64,000 nt of DNA, taken from Schistosoma haematobium. Its lineage: Eukaryota; Platyhelminthes; Trematoda; Strigeidida; Schistosomatidae. Location of the stretch: the NCBI RefSeq assembly GCF_000699445.3, contig NC_067196.1:7311616-7375615 (forward strand), in the 5' to 3' direction. The notes beneath the pieces were generated by a model that saw nothing but the letters and a program-made list of their open reading frames with translations, did no database searches and was not told the DNA's origin. Shown one piece after another: positions 47,995 through 61,499 of the stretch. Numbering within the stretch: the first letter of the stretch is position 1; the number at the start of each line of letters is the position of its first letter. Position numbers and translations under genes: made by a program.

Positions 47995-50850
47995 AACCTC
48001 GGTTGACTTTTCTTAGCTTCTGAAGTTTGCAGACACCGAGTGCGGGAGCAGTCGTCGTAAGGCATAATGGATGAGGGAACCGGGATATAATAAACGGTGC
48101 TGTTTGCAACCACTTAGGTTTTGTGGCAGCCGATGATATTGTTGGATATTGAATGCATAAGCCTCGTTCGGAACATAACAGTCCAGCTCTGGGGGATAAC
48201 GATACGATTGTGAGAAGTTCAAGCATTTCGATTAGTTTCTTTCCAGGCGCTTACTTTGTCAGATACCTGTACTCATGTCTTAATTTTCGACAACACTTCA
48301 ACCGCTGGCTTTTAAGAATCATCCTGATCACAGATGAAATTCAGTGTAATTTCTATTTAATGTTGAGTTTTGTAGACCTTATGACGTTTGAATATTATTC
48401 TTTTGTTTCCTGGATACGATGAGTAAGACTGATTGACCTGGCCCATTATAACTGTATTTTACTAAAAAACAGTTTGCTCAAGATCGTTGGTTAATAGTGG
48501 TAGACAGAAATAATGCTTAAGTAGCTTATAGATGAGGGCTTCAAACGTCCTATGAGCATCAGGCGTGTGTCACATGTGAGTCCACCTGTAGTGTGCTTGC
48601 AGTGTCACACGCCCATAGAAGGACCAGAGAGTGAGGTCCTAATTTAAATAGAAATGCCTTTCAACATTCAATATTACATAGTCGGGATTATTGTTCCAAC
48701 ACACAATAAAATGGTAAGTAAATAATTAATTCATATGTTTTGATCTTAATTGAAGGCATTCAGCTGACTTTTAACCACCCACCTTAAGCTGCTACACACC
48801 CAAAAGTAACTTTCAATGTATTACGACTACAGTGCATCAAGAGTAAAACCCAATCTTCTCACTACGATGCAAGATGATTCAAGCTTAAGGGAAATTTAAT
48901 TTCAGTTCAAGTATACTAGATTGAGATGAGCATAGGCAAAATGAACCATTGATGCGTAGAATTACCCCCTGAGGTTTTTTATATAGTTAGTCGCCTATAA
49001 TCATTTGAAGTATTCGAATAGATTTGATAACCGACAATTCTTGAAACAGAGCCATTTGAGGTAGGCTGAACTAGACGAACAAAATAGGGCATATAATACT
49101 CGAAATCCATATCAACGCACAAGCAGGCACAAAGGAACCATCAATTAGCACAAATGCTGCATAGCGTCACAATACTGGATCCTATCTACTATCCTATATC
49201 TCTTTTTTTGTGTAGTTTTCTTCTACTGGAAGTTTGAGGGTCGTTTATGACAACTCTTGGTCGATCATATCATCTTCCTGAACAAGATAATTCAAGTTAA
49301 TCCCTTCTCATAGTTCAAGAAATTTATTTAAATAACTAGATCTGTGGATGTCTTGTTTATTTTAGGGACACTTCGAATATTTGAAGTAAGCCAATATACT
49401 CGATAATATCAGAGATTGCAGGTTTAATAATCCCACAGGTATTCAGGGATCAACCACGCCCTTGTCCGCAACATGCTTATAATCGGACGATACCAACCTG
49501 GTCAAATTAGAAGTCAGGGATGAGTGAGTTGGGAAATATATTTGGAAGGCTGTTGATATGTTAAGGATCGTTTGATCTAAGCTGGCTGCTAGTCGCAAAA
49601 AATGAGTAGCACGGTGTGTTCAACTGTAGTCTGACGCTGATGCACCTGGTATGTGTCCAGTATAACCGATGATGTCAGCACCAAGTCAAAGACTTTCAGA
49701 CTTATTTACCGCAAATATAATATTGTTACAAGTAAAGGCCCGCGTTCAGTGAAAATCATGAAATGATAAAAATATTTGAAGAAAACTTCTTATTAAGCTT
49801 ATTTATTGAGGACTGTTTCACAGGATTTTAGACATAAGAACTTATTGTGTGTTGTTGTAATCGCTAAACGAACAGGCATTCGACCTTGACTTTTATGAGC
49901 ATAGTTAAAAGTTTTGATAATGACTCTGTTATCGTGCCACAACTAAAATAATGTCTAAAGGGACGGAAGGACGGAGCTTCGAGTAAGATTTAATTAACTT
50001 ATTTTAAAATTACTCAGTGTCTTAAAGAAGGCGACTCCTGACGGAAAGGTAAATTCACGATGTGCTGAATAATGTTAGATTAGTTGTCACTGTTTTTGGA
50101 TCGAAGAACTTTCGTTGATCATTTCGACCATGTTGATCCCATCGGTAAGTCTAAGTGTTTTTTGCATTCGATATAAAACGTCTGTAAAAAGTGCCTTTCG
50201 CATTTCAAAGAAGGAATCATCTAGTTTATGCATGTTTGCCACAAAGATACAATTTTGTCGTCATTGAGTTCAGCCAACATTATACGAGTAAGCTGAAGTT
50301 TTCACAAAATAGAGTGTAACTTGATGTATCTGAATGTTTGATGGGCTGCGGCATGTTAGCAAAGTAAATATTTATTGAGAGGTTTTCCATGAGATAATAT
50401 TTGGGACGGAAATGTACACAGTGGAAGGATTTGATGTGTCGGTTTCTGCAAGGTTTACTTTTCGCACAAAATTAGTCTTCTGGTCCCGTGTTGGTGCGGG
50501 AAACAGTAGTTTCTTAGTTTTTTAAACGTTTATCTGAATGTCTCGACAGATAGAGTTTCAATGACGTGTTGGGGTATGAAATCCCATTGGTTGGTGATTC
50601 CATAAGAAATCCAGTAGTAAGCTTATAGGTAATTGCTTCTAGGTTTATGAACATTTATGTGTCCCTATAAACTAACCTTATTGAAGAATAATAAAAGTAA
50701 GCGAAAGTTTGATACAATGTTAGTCTTGCTATGAAATCGTGGTCAGTTTACTCTTATTATTAGATAGTTAGTTACACACATGAAGAGTAATACTGGTATC
50801 TAAACTGTACTCTGAGAAAACGACTTAGATTTAACGCCTACTGTTTTTTG
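47995..50850. other. Unassigned sequence
   Basis: Frames at 47984-48422 may be decayed continuation of the LTR element but show no motif. 48650-50850 shows nothing recognisable. Confidence 0.4.
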
Positions 50851-50859
50851 ATTTTTAAA

Positions 50860-51600
50860 TATGTTATCGTTCATCCACATAAGTAAATCACATCCAATTA
50901 CGATACCAATCAACTAAGATAACAGCGGGTTTTACAGAGCTTTGCGTAAAGCCTTACGGAAGTCGACGAATGTGAAAACTATTGGTAGCTTTAAGTCATT
51001 AAGAGAACACTGGCTTCCAAGCTACTAATAAGTTTATGAGACGTGAAATACCTGTTTTTCAAAGCCGTGTTGCTTTTTTGAGGGAGTCAGGTTTTATCTA
51101 AATACTCAAACATCACGTTGCGAACAATTTTTTCTAGAAGTTTAATGAACAGACCGGTTAAGCTTACGGGACGGTAGATCTTAGGTTTATGTTTCGTGCT
51201 TGTTTTGAAGATATGGGCAACTACGGTTTTCTTTCAGTTGCTTAGTAATCTATTTTGGGTTGTAGATAGTTTAAAACATATACTTGATAAATCTATGATA
51301 AGGTTTTTGGGCATCTTTAGTAATCTAGGACGCGTTTCATCTGGTCCCGCAGATTTTACAATCATAATATTTAAATTAAAAATGACAGTGTTTGTTCGTG
51401 CTCATTTTAGTTCGACGAATTACTTAAAAAATCAGTGTATATTTCCTCAGCGATTATTTTCCGGATGGCAACGGATCCTATCGAGTCATAATAAACGCTA
51501 TGTTGGGTACCGTAAAGCTTGTAAAACAGATTTTACAACAAAACAATGTTATTTACAGAAGTTATTTCATAAAAGGGACTACAAGCAAACATAGTTTCCC
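50860..51600 (-). pseudogene. CR1-like LINE reverse transcriptase fragment
   Basis: The minus strand encodes KSAGPDETRPRLLK, VVAHIFKTSTKHKPK and IYRPVSLTGLFIKLLEKIVR followed by FEYLDK: the fingers region of a CR1/Jockey-type RT (V.IFK.G....NYRPVSLTS...K..E). Stops and frameshifts abound, and the catalytic motifs are not readable. The 132-codon plus-strand frame at 51196-51594 is antisense to it. Confidence 0.72.
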
Positions 51601-54340
51601 CTTCAAAGTTGATTTAACCAAGGTTTATATTTTTGAATGGGACTAAATAAATGTTACTCTTCACTAATTTTCTAATGACGCGCGTTTTCAGTAAGGGGTT
51701 CTAGAGGCTACTGAACTTCGTTGAAATCATAGGTATAAAGTGATTTCACAACCACTCTAAACAGTCATTTTTTTTTATAAAATTGAACCCAAACATAGGT
51801 TTCTAGTGTGTATTGAGCGATAAGTTGTTATGCACTCTCCAAGTTTCTTTGGCACCTAAGAGGTGTGTTATGTGATATACTTATACACAGAAGTTTTCAG
51901 TTCAATTGTTAGTAGGTATCTGATAAGGTGATTTATTTTGAGCAATTATTGTACTATGAATGAAACCTTTGTACACTAAGTAGCTGCACTGAAGAGGAGG
52001 TCACTAAAAATAAATTGCGGGTTCGTGATTTCTACTGAATGTTGAGACTGAGTTCAAGCTAAACTTAAGTAGATTAACTAATATTCACGTTTAATTATAA
52101 GAAAAATACAACCAATCAACGTCTAAATTTAGTTCACTTTCTTTAAAAGAAAAATTTAATTCAGTTTTCTAAGGCCATTATTATTTACTTGAAACGAAGT
52201 ACAAAGTGGAAAAGCTTTGCTATAAACTATAATATTGCTTCTGTCTGTCCTACAAATCCGAAGTGATGGAATCTCTTATAGTGTGACCGAAATCAAAAAA
52301 TAATTTACAGAGCACGACTGATATCCTGTAGAGATAAAAACATCATTACAAGAAGTGATATCGAACAAAATACATATGTTTTTCTTTAGCAAATTAATAC
52401 TTTATCAATAAAAGAAAGCTCCTGTCGAAAAATGCTAATTAACATAAAGTATATGTGAAAACTAACCCGCTAACCAAATTCAAACAAGGTTTAATATCGT
52501 TTCATTTTATTTACAAAACAGGAAAAAAGTTTAGCATATATATTTTAGTGTATATAGCGTAATTACAGAGTTTATGTTTTCACGAAAAAACATCGAACTT
52601 GGTATGAGATCTTTGACTTAACTCACATACATTTCTAACCAGAACCTCCCAAAAAAATAGAACTTGTTGAATAGCGTTGTAAATAAATTTTTAAGTGTCA
52701 TATTTTTTAAGAGTACTTGTAAATTTCTATCTAGTCTCAGAATTTAAACCCTATACGTTTGTAAAAATCAAGAGCTGAGCCATCATGTTCAGTTTTGTTT
52801 TTTAGTTGTTTCTATTATTTTCACGGAAAATTGACTTAGTTGTCGAACAACAAAATTACATGGTTGATGAGGCAAACAAAAAAGGTTAACTGACACTACA
52901 TTCAAATAGGATGGCAGAATTATCAAATAATCACAACTTAATGCATCTTTTGGACCTTATGCGTGAGTTTTACTTATTAATTGATAATAAAAAATGTGAT
53001 ACTTTATTCATATACTTTCCGTTAATAAAAAGTTAATAAGGTGTTCCAAGGGACCCTTGTTTTTCTTCTTGCAATCAGTAAGTTTGATTACTTCGTAGAA
53101 TAACTTGCTTGAACCGTGAGGTATTCATCAAGTATGTGTAGCTAAGTAATCACAATAAAAAATTAATTTGCGAGATAAAACCCTAATCCACCCCATGAAT
53201 ATATTCCCATTTTATCACATATTTTTCAAATTTTAAAAACAGAAGAGGCTAAAATTATATAAAAACTTTACATTGTTTTGCATAGCTTTGTGTAAATCAT
53301 GTTAAACTACTTGACCTAATATCTAGTGTAGATACATTTTTTATGGGATAACAGTAGTGTGTTGTCTTTAAAAATGAGTGGGATAGTTTGCAAAGCAGTC
53401 TAATCATGACAACCATAATCGGTATAAACATTGAAATGTTATTACCCAAAAATATACCTTTCAAATTTTGTGGAAAATAATATCTCTCATTAGATTTCAA
53501 CTGAGTTAGATTCTCATAGTTTATTGGTATCGATTCTATTGTCACAAAGTGTTATTCCTAATAATTACAATCAATAATTTTATTGATACTGAATAATTTA
53601 CAGAATTCATAGTTGGATCGAATGATCTATCGATGAGTTTAATTAACATTATTAAAACAACCATTCACAAGTGAATAGAATAAGTGATTGTTTTGATGGA
53701 GTTTTGTTCTCTCAGCTGAATGGTTTCGTCGTAGAGTTTTTGTCGTTATTCTGATGACAATGATGTAGTTTAGAATAACGATGAAAGCTCCACAACAAAA
53801 CTATCCAACTCAGAGAATAAAACTTTGCCAAAATCATTCATCTGAGCTACAAATCTTTTCCACCACCTAAAATAATTATTTACTTGACAAGTAAAAAACA
53901 CTCTAAACAATTATACGATTGATTTAGCCTTGTATAGAGAAAAACATAAAGGTGAAAAGATGCACTCCTAAAAAGAAATTACACATTACACAAATAATAC
54001 AAGTATTATTTCGTTTCTTCCTATTAGACTATATTGGTTGGTAATTATCTTGGAGAGGTTACGCAATCATTTCTAAGCAGGCAAGACATATCGATTCATT
54101 AAATCACCTCTTAACCCCCCTCACGTTATAAATCATATACCTAAGTTACTTGATTGTTCAATTCCAGGTAAAGAAATCAGGCACAGAAATGTATTTCATG
54201 ATAGATGACTTTGTTCCATTAAATTTAATATTTAATTGTTTTATTTAAAACTATTGTTCATTCTTATTTGTTTAATTAATATAATGAAATAATAAGCTAG
54301 AACAACCTATGATTTTCTCATTGTTTCCATTTCAATTCTA
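51601..54340. other. Very AT-rich sequence, nothing recognised
   Basis: No supported gene. An imperfect hairpin near 53698-53815 (GGAGTTTTGTTCTCTCAGC... and ...AACTCAGAGAATAAAAC) is visible but unassigned. Confidence 0.45.
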
Positions 54341-54344
54341 ATGA

Positions 54345-54512
54345 TGTTTAAGATTAGAGATTTGATTATTCTTTAGTTTCCACATCAATTATTCTTTGTT
54401 CTCATTTTCTTTCCTTTGATCATTTTAACCTTCTTCCGTCAGATATTTCACTTTTGATTGATGATACATACTACTTATATCTGTCGATATCAGTAGTACA
54501 CACTACAGTAGA
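54345..54512 (-). repeat. LTR-like repeat T, copy 2 (truncated)
   Basis: Minus-strand match to the first two thirds of the unit: AACCTTCTTCCGTCAGATAT, GATTGATGATACATACTACT and CGATATCAGTAGTACACAC. Confidence 0.65.
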
Positions 54513-54614
54513 AGCACTATTTACCATTTCTCATTGAATTCAATGTTAAGTAAAATTATTATTTATTTATTATGCATGATTACATAATATAACCATTAAG
54601 CACGAAAACAACAA

Positions 54615-54757
54615 TCCGATTGCAACAGTTGAGATCATGAGTCAATTGAAGCCAAACCACCATGGAAAACCTGGAAGCACTGGACGGCCATTTCGTCCCA
54701 TTGTGGGACTCCTCATCAGTGCGCATCCACGATCCCGCCTCGTGGGATTCGAACCCA
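54615..54757 (-). repeat. Hammerhead SINE, core one base off
   Basis: Minus copy from GTTGAGATCATGAGTC to the B-box-like GGGATTCGAACCC. The ribozyme has intact GAAA, stems and GTC but reads ATGAGGA instead of CTGAGGA at the first core position. The A-box half is absent. Confidence 0.8.
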
Positions 54758-55341
54758 ATGCAATTGTTTGGATCGATTTGCTTAAATGGTATCACCACAT
54801 TCATTGTTTCATATTACATAACTACATGATAAATCTTCGAATACATATCAAATATTCTTATAGCTAGTCTTACTAAAAATATGTCTTGTCTCTAGGGCTA
54901 ATTTGATGTTCAGGATCATGTTACACTTTTGATATATCAGAGCAATTTTTTTTCCTTAAAAAAATCCTAAAGTCTGAGTTTTATTGCTTGTAGACATTAT
55001 TACTTAGGGAATTTCTTAGTCTAAGATTTATATTCCCATCATTCCACGAAATAACAAGAGAAGTGTTGATGATGTGTTAATTCTCTTTCAATTAAATAAA
55101 TACAAATTAATTCGAAGTTATGATAGTCAACAACTAGGTCATCTTTTTGTTTTACCTATCGTTGACTTTTATCGATCACTTAATTCTACTTAGAGTATCT
55201 TTCCAAAAAATTCATCTACAGTTTAAGTAATCAGTTTCAAGTTTTATAAAATTTACGACCACGGAAGTATGGATTTAGAGTTTTTGTTGAATAATAATAA
55301 TTAAACATCACTTACTAGGATCTAGTATTATTTTAGTTAAT

Positions 55342-55858
55342 GACCCCAAATGTCCTGGTACGGCCGAGAGTGGGGAGAATCAGCTTTCCATCTCGAGATA
55401 CTCTCAAGTGACCACGTGCATACAACCACTGTCAGGGAAATCCTACTCACTGCTTTCTCGAGGCTGGGGTGCTTTTTATCAAATTGAGAGGACGAAAAGC
55501 TAATGTCCGGAGCCTTAATCAGGTTGGTGGACACCGATAGTCCACACAGGGGAGTTGTTAATCTCTGATTCCAAGTCATTGATGCACATGGGCTCCAGGA
55601 TCCTACTTGAACGAATGACTTATGAACCTATTGTTGGTCACCGGTTACCATGGGACTGCATCTCTTGACGTTAGTCCACTGCCTTGTGGATTAAACTTTT
55701 AGGTCAAAGGCTTGTAGTGTGGTCTCCTAAGGAAACCACCTGCTCCGATCTGGGCATCTGGGCAGTATCTGTACCCTCACACAGATCGAATGAGTTTGTG
55801 GCGCGTATCTGTTTAGTGCCTTTTTGTACCAATGTTTATGTGTTTAAATAAATAACTA
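55342..55858 (+). repeat. Family R retroposon, copy R7
   Basis: Plus copy from GACCCCAAATGTCCTGG to GTGTTTAAATAAATA. AGTTAAT occurs on both sides (55335-55341 and 55859-55865), a likely short target duplication. The internal landmarks are kept with moderate divergence. Confidence 0.8.
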
Positions 55859-55869
55859 AGTTAATAACA

Positions 55870-56425
55870 TTAATTTACCCTGTGAACAAAATGTAAATGA
55901 GACTGGAGTATCAAAACCTGGAAGTCACTAACATCATTTCACTAAAAGTTCCTCTAATATACATTATCTGACATGTATTCTATGGAGATTCGTTTGTTAT
56001 TTAGTTTTAACCACTTGTTATTTAAAGAAGACACCTAACTTAGATTCAGTAAACATGATGATTACGGATGGTTAAGTCTTCTCCTGTTCAAATGGCTTTA
56101 TATTATCAAGGTAGATATAAGTTACTACATTTTAAGAAGTCATTTATGAATCTGTAAACGTTTAAATAAAAACTTATTTTACTCTATCTAATATCCAACT
56201 AGCGGAGTAACTTCTACTATCTGAAGATATGTTGATATTTCGTATAATTCTTATATGGTTAATATGAAGATATAGAATTATCACTACAATTCTCTGACTT
56301 CTCCGACATAAATGCTCACTTATAATTGAAAAAATCAATTGCCAATCAATTTCATTCAGTTTTACTAGTCTCATCATCTCAAAAGAAACTATTCATTATT
56401 CCACTTTTAAACAATAACTTTTCTC
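55870..56425. other. AT-rich sequence, nothing recognised
   Basis: The frame at 56174-56377 has no motif. Confidence 0.45.
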
Positions 56426-56429
56426 AGAA

Positions 56430-56795
56430 TGGGGATTTATGGAGATTGTGATAATTTTAATAGTTAAAATTAATGAGTAGATTTAAGATCATCACTGAAT
56501 ACCCGGAAGCAATGAACGGTCGTTTCTTATCAGTATGAGACTACTCAGCAATGCGCATCCATGATCCCTCAAGCGAGATTCGAGCACATTACCTAACCTC
56601 TAAACCACTGAACTGGTATCCAATAGTGTTAATGCCTATCTTTAATCGATCTATGATCTTGCGTAAGCTTTCATCCATTGTCTGAGGTCAATAACTGTCT
56701 TAACTCGACATAAATTACACTCCACTGATCATGGCTTCTCACTAAGACTCCAGGACATTGTCGTTCAATACTTTCTTGTTTTCACTAGTGATTCA
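56430..56795 (-). repeat. Hammerhead SINE, long form, decayed
   Basis: A full-length minus copy with the 3' part, hammerhead, B-box region (GCGAGATTCGAGCACA), A-box end (CCTCTAAACCACTGAACTGGTATCC split) and upstream module (GATCATGGCTTCTCACTAAG). Stem II is disrupted (GTCT versus ATAA), so the ribozyme is unlikely to work. Confidence 0.75.
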
Positions 56796-57734
56796 ACTTA
56801 GATTGACTCATGAATTTAATTGTTAAAATAACTTTCTTATCATGTTTGTTCAATTTTTAAAATGTGCTGATTTTCAATTCCCTTGATTATCCATACGTAA
56901 CACTTTTGTTTTATTGACATGATTACATAATAATTTTACAAGTTGATATCATAAAGAAAAGTAGCTGATGTACATTGATGAAGATGTAGAATTAAAACTT
57001 GTTGTTCAGTATGTTACAATATGAATAGGCCTATGATATATGAATGTATACATGTTAGCAACAACAAAAAAACCATGTTCCTAGACTACAGTTTTGATAA
57101 CAATAAATTGAGGAGAATTTCTAACATTGATAGTTGCTGTGTGAAGTGATCGAATTCATGTTGTATAATGTGGATAATTCGATTCAGTCTATCATCTGTG
57201 TGTAGACATATTGCTGAAGTGAATATGGATATAGATGTTTAAAGCTATGTACAAATAAAGATTTATACTGTTGAATAAATTCAAATGATAATGAGACATT
57301 TGTTAAATAGTCTTTGTTCTTTAACGGGAGTTTAATTGATGCCAGACATCTCATTTAATTCAGTTATGTGTACAAATTTGTTTGGGTAGTTATGGATGTA
57401 AAAAAAGTCTTTGGATATTTCAACTCAAATACAAAATTTGACCAAATCCATCAGATGGCTAGTTCTATACAGAATTTAGGTGATAGCTTATAATCTTTGA
57501 AAATTGTTAGAGAATCAAAATGACTTAATCGTTCTACTAGACAAATGTATACGTCATTATGATCCATATTCTTTAGATGAAGAAAATTAAAATAGAATTA
57601 AATTCACTTGATTTTGTTTACTTGTATCTTCCTATTGTTATTTAGGACTGCAATTGATCAGTCTTATATTGGCATATGTGTATCCTGTGTGGACTGCCTT
57701 AATATTGCCTTAGCTTACATGCTTTATAAACAAA

Positions 57735-57905
57735 GATGGATAGTGGCTAGTAGTGGAATCCAGTTTGATGCGCTTTTCGTCCTATTTGGGACTCGTCAGC
57801 TGGATGCACCTGTATCTCAAAGTTGATGCTCACTTTGGAACTCGAACCCAATACTGTTCGTTTCAAACGTCATCGAATTATCCACTTAACTACTGAGTTC
57901 CAAAT
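57735..57905 (-). repeat. Sm-alpha-type hammerhead retroposon
   Basis: Minus copy of the classic schistosome Sm-alpha unit: tRNA-like half with A-box-like CAGTAGTTAAGTGGAT and B-box-like GGGTTCGAGTTCC, then the hammerhead and the tail CCACTACTAGCCACTATCC. The core is complete: CTGACGA (57793-57799), stem II GTCC/GGAC and GAAA (57775-57778), cleavage triplet ATC (57767-57769). Three extra bases between the triplet and the 3' strand of stem I, and an A/A pair in stem III, may weaken it. Confidence 0.85.
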
Positions 57906-58294
57906 AAGACTATAAGCGCATCTTGAATTCTATCTTTATTTAAAATTAAACCATACTGAATGGAGATGTCGAGTAAACTAAGTCAAAATGCATAAATGCT
58001 TAAACGAGGTGGATCAGTAGTATCCCTTCCTATAAATAACGTAAAGATTGAAACCCTTACGAATGGAATAACTTGCTGAGGTATTATGGGAAAACATAAA
58101 TTATATAGCCTAAAAATAAGCTTAGGAGGACATTTTTAACAAGTGAACATTTTCAAAACATCGTTACTAGCCCAAGATGATAGTTTCATTCAACCAGTAT
58201 TTTAATATATCCTTAATTACTTATCTGATATACAATGAGTAATGTAAATATTTAATAAAGTTATTCATACTTCGGAAGATTGTGTTGTTCAGAA

Positions 58295-58410
58295 ATCAAG
58301 ACGAAACGGCCGTTCAGTGCTTCCAGGTTTCCAACGATGATCTAATATTAATCGATTCATGATCTCAATCAAAAGCATAATGATCTTCACAACCCCATAT
58401 TGATAAATAT
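58295..58410 (+). repeat. SINE 3' fragment
   Basis: Plus fragment starting at GACGAAACGGCCGTTCAGTG, with the 3' end extending to CACAACCCCATATTGATA, the same variant tail as at 15250 and 10780. Confidence 0.7.
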
Positions 58411-59285
58411 GATTAGCTCAGTTCACAATTATGTATCCGTCTGTTTCCGGTTAATATTCATTTAAAACTAATTTCTCTCACAAACAAACTTCATTAAAAG
58501 AACCACTGAAAATTGAGAATCATTCATTAACTAATTTAACTTCAGCTATTATTCAATGATACTTCATGCAAAATATCATGCCATGAATAATAGGTAACTT
58601 CTAGGTAAAGTAAGAAACCGAATATTGTCAGACAGCTAAGCTGAAATTTAGTTATTAGTCAACTGATCATGGAAAATCTGTCATAAAGTACACTGACTTA
58701 AATTTGTTGTGCTTATCATGAAACCTGAAGATCTTGGATATAATGTACATTTCCAACTTTAATCAACTGACAATAAGATAAAATATCATTAGATACAATT
58801 CACGGATACATTTCCGAAATCGGCTAAATTCTACACTTTATTAGAATTTCATGAATTCATTTGAAACCTCATAGTTAGTATTCGGCATATTATTATTAGC
58901 TATAGTCAATATTCTATTCTTGGTACAATATAGAATTCTCAGCACAAAGTAATTCAACAAGCTTCTTAGTAGATCCTGATGATACATGTTTAATGGTCAC
59001 CAGTTAGCGTTAAGCATTTTAAGAATCGATATCTGAGTAATGTGCACTTTGTTTTCGCTGCATATTGTTAGCAGCCAAGATCATGGAGACATTGATGTCT
59101 CTAGGCGTTTGTGTAACTTGTAAAGCGAAAGGTAAACTTTCCATAAAGAAACCTGAATAGGTTAACCAATTGACAGACATGATGATGTGTTGAAATAAAC
59201 AAAAGACAGATAACTCGTTGAAATATCTAGATAGTAGGAACAGGTAGCCCAGATATTCAAGCAGGCCGCCAATATTTAGATATGG
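58411..59285. other. AT-rich sequence, nothing recognised
   Basis: No gene or repeat that I can support. Confidence 0.45.
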
Positions 59286-59287
59286 TG

Positions 59288-59512
59288 TGTGCTACTGATG
59301 TCGATAGATATAAGTAGTATGCATCATCAATCGAAAGTAAAATGTCTGACAGCAGAAGGTTAAGAAGATCAAACAGAACAGAAGGAGAATAGAGAATGAT
59401 TGATGTGTAAACGAAGAAACAATCAAGTCTGAGACAGTTGATTGATATTTTACAAATAAAGTATTTACTGTTTGGTTCTCAGATTTTACTGGTGTTCTCG
59501 TTCACTGCATAA
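59288..59512 (+). repeat. LTR-like repeat T, copy 3
   Basis: GTGCTACTGATGTCGATAG at the start, the purine-rich middle, AAATAAAGTATTTAC and GTTCTCGTTCAC at the end. Confidence 0.7.
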
Positions 59513-59631
59513 AGATCTATGGAATAGTATTTGTATATAATAATTTACTTGGTTTCTTGATAGTTTAACTCTAACTTTTACCTTCAGAGGCTTCATTTCT
59601 TCCACATAAAGAATAATTAATCTGATTTTCT

Positions 59632-59998
59632 TTCAATAGTTAAGATCATGAACCAATTTAAGCTAGACCACCATGGAAAACCTGGAAGCGATGGATGAAC
59701 GTTTGGTTCTATTGTAGGACTCCTCAGCAATGCCTGTCTACAAACCTTTTTGCGGAGTTCGAACCCAGCACATTCACTCTCCTGCGCGAACGCCTAACCT
59801 CTAGACCACTGAGTCGGCCTCTATCCAACGGTGTCAATGTCTAACTTCAGCCAATCCACGAAATTATGCAACCATCTTTCATTGTACTGAGATAGACATT
59901 TGTCACTACTCGACAAGCATTAGCTCTACTGGTCACTGCCTCTCACTAGAACTCCAAGAATTCTCTCACGAAGCTAGTCACTAGTAAGCACACAAAAA
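59632..59998 (-). repeat. Hammerhead SINE, long form
   Basis: A full-length minus copy with CTCTAGACCACTGAGTCGGC (A-box end) and GGAGTTCGAACCC (B box). CTGAGGA is intact but GAAA has become CAAA, so cleavage should be lost. Confidence 0.78.
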
Positions 59999-60239
59999 GT
60001 GAGGATATTCTAAAATAAAATATTGTTAAAAGTAATATTTCTCTGCCTACTATGAATCAACTATAAAAAGAGCTAAAACTTACCCGCCTAATTCAATTAA
60101 GGAATGTTACGTGATTATGAGTTTGATATGACTATCTTGTGAGTCAATCCTGTAGATAGATAATATAAAGGAACAATAACAGTAGTTTGGGTGTTATCAA
60201 TATTGAAGTATAGCGAATTACACATAAGTTATCTGATGG

Positions 60240-60372
60240 TAGTGAAATGAAATGCAGGGTCGTGGTTGTCTATTGCTTATACTAGAATGAAACAACTGTC
60301 CATGGCTTCTAGGTTTTCAGTGATGATCTAACATTGATCGTATCATGGTCTCACTCAAATGGTTGGAATTTG
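60240..60372 (+). repeat. SINE 3' fragment
   Basis: Plus fragment from the decayed hammerhead (ACTAGAATGAAACAACTGTCC) to ATCGTATCATGGTCTCA. Confidence 0.6.
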
Positions 60373-60625
60373 GAATGAAACAAACCATTTATCTTTTGAT
60401 CCTTACCAATTACCGATTATACAATTAAAATATAAAATTAAACTAACCAACATTTATATGACTAAAATATTTGAACAGCTGTTAAATAGTTTCATAAGTT
60501 AACTATTTACTTTTACTCTTGAATCGTCTAATCTTCTTAAAAATGATACACCAAAAAATATTTATCAAGGTAATTCAAAATGTTTACACCACAATCTGCT
60601 CAAATCCCATTTCTGACAATAATCA

Positions 60626-60990
60626 TGAGTTCACTGGTGATTAGCTTTTAGATGGAACTTTTGGAGTTCTTATGAGAAGCCATGATCAATAGAGTCCAAT
60701 CCGTTTTGGATGAAGACCGTTTTTCACTTTAGACAATCGATAAAGGACTGAGCGAGATCATGGATTGATTGAAGTAAAACATTAACACCGTTAATTCCCG
60801 GCTAAGTGATCTAGATGTTAAGTGTTTGTAGGCAAGATCTAAGGTGGTGGGTTCGAATCCCTCGTACGAGATCGTGAATGCTCACTGCTGAGTAGTTCCA
60901 TACTAGTACGAAACGATCATTCATTGCTTTCAGGTCTTCATTGGTGGTCTAGCTTAGATCAACACATGAATCCAACTATTTAAAAAATAT
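60626..60990 (+). repeat. Hammerhead SINE, long form
   Basis: A full-length plus copy: upstream module, A-box region TAAGTGATCTAGATGTTAAG, B box GGGTTCGAATCCC, hammerhead with GAAA but CTGAGTA for CTGAGGA, and the 3' end. Together with the minus copy at 59632 it makes a second inverted pair. Confidence 0.78.
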
Positions 60991-61495
60991 GATAATATTT
61001 TTGAATATTATTGACAAGATCATAATATACTACTTTGACGTGTAAGTAGTTCAAAACCATATCAATTAAGCTGCATTCGTTTTTTGGTATATGTGTGTTC
61101 AATTCATCTTCTTGTGGCTAATATCGTTTTCTGTAGTTTAGTGTTTCTTTCATTCTCATCCGTTTATTTCATAAAGGTATATGTTTATTAGTCAAAAAGG
61201 AAAAAAAACAACGAATTTTATCCCTAAGCATCACAAATTGACCATTTCAAGAATTAGAATAATTATATTCATTTTAAATGAGGTCTAACAGTACATCACT
61301 CACCCCTCCCCCCCAAAAAAAATAAAACGATGGATCGGGGATCAGTAATTTACAAATCCCCAAAGACTAATAAAGAAAACAGCCAAAAAACCCATTTTTT
61401 TTCGATCATTCGAACTGTACAACCTGAAAATAAAAAAGTTAAAATAAAACTTTAGACAAAACAACATTTTAATACCGACAAGATACTTTCACATT
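60991..61495. other. AT-rich sequence, nothing recognised
   Basis: Contains a C-then-A run at 61300-61322; no gene. Confidence 0.45.
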
Positions 61496-61499
61496 ATCA

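Noticed and set aside
51196..51594. A 132-codon plus-strand frame
   Set aside because: Antisense to a CR1-like RT fragment with readable motifs on the minus strand.
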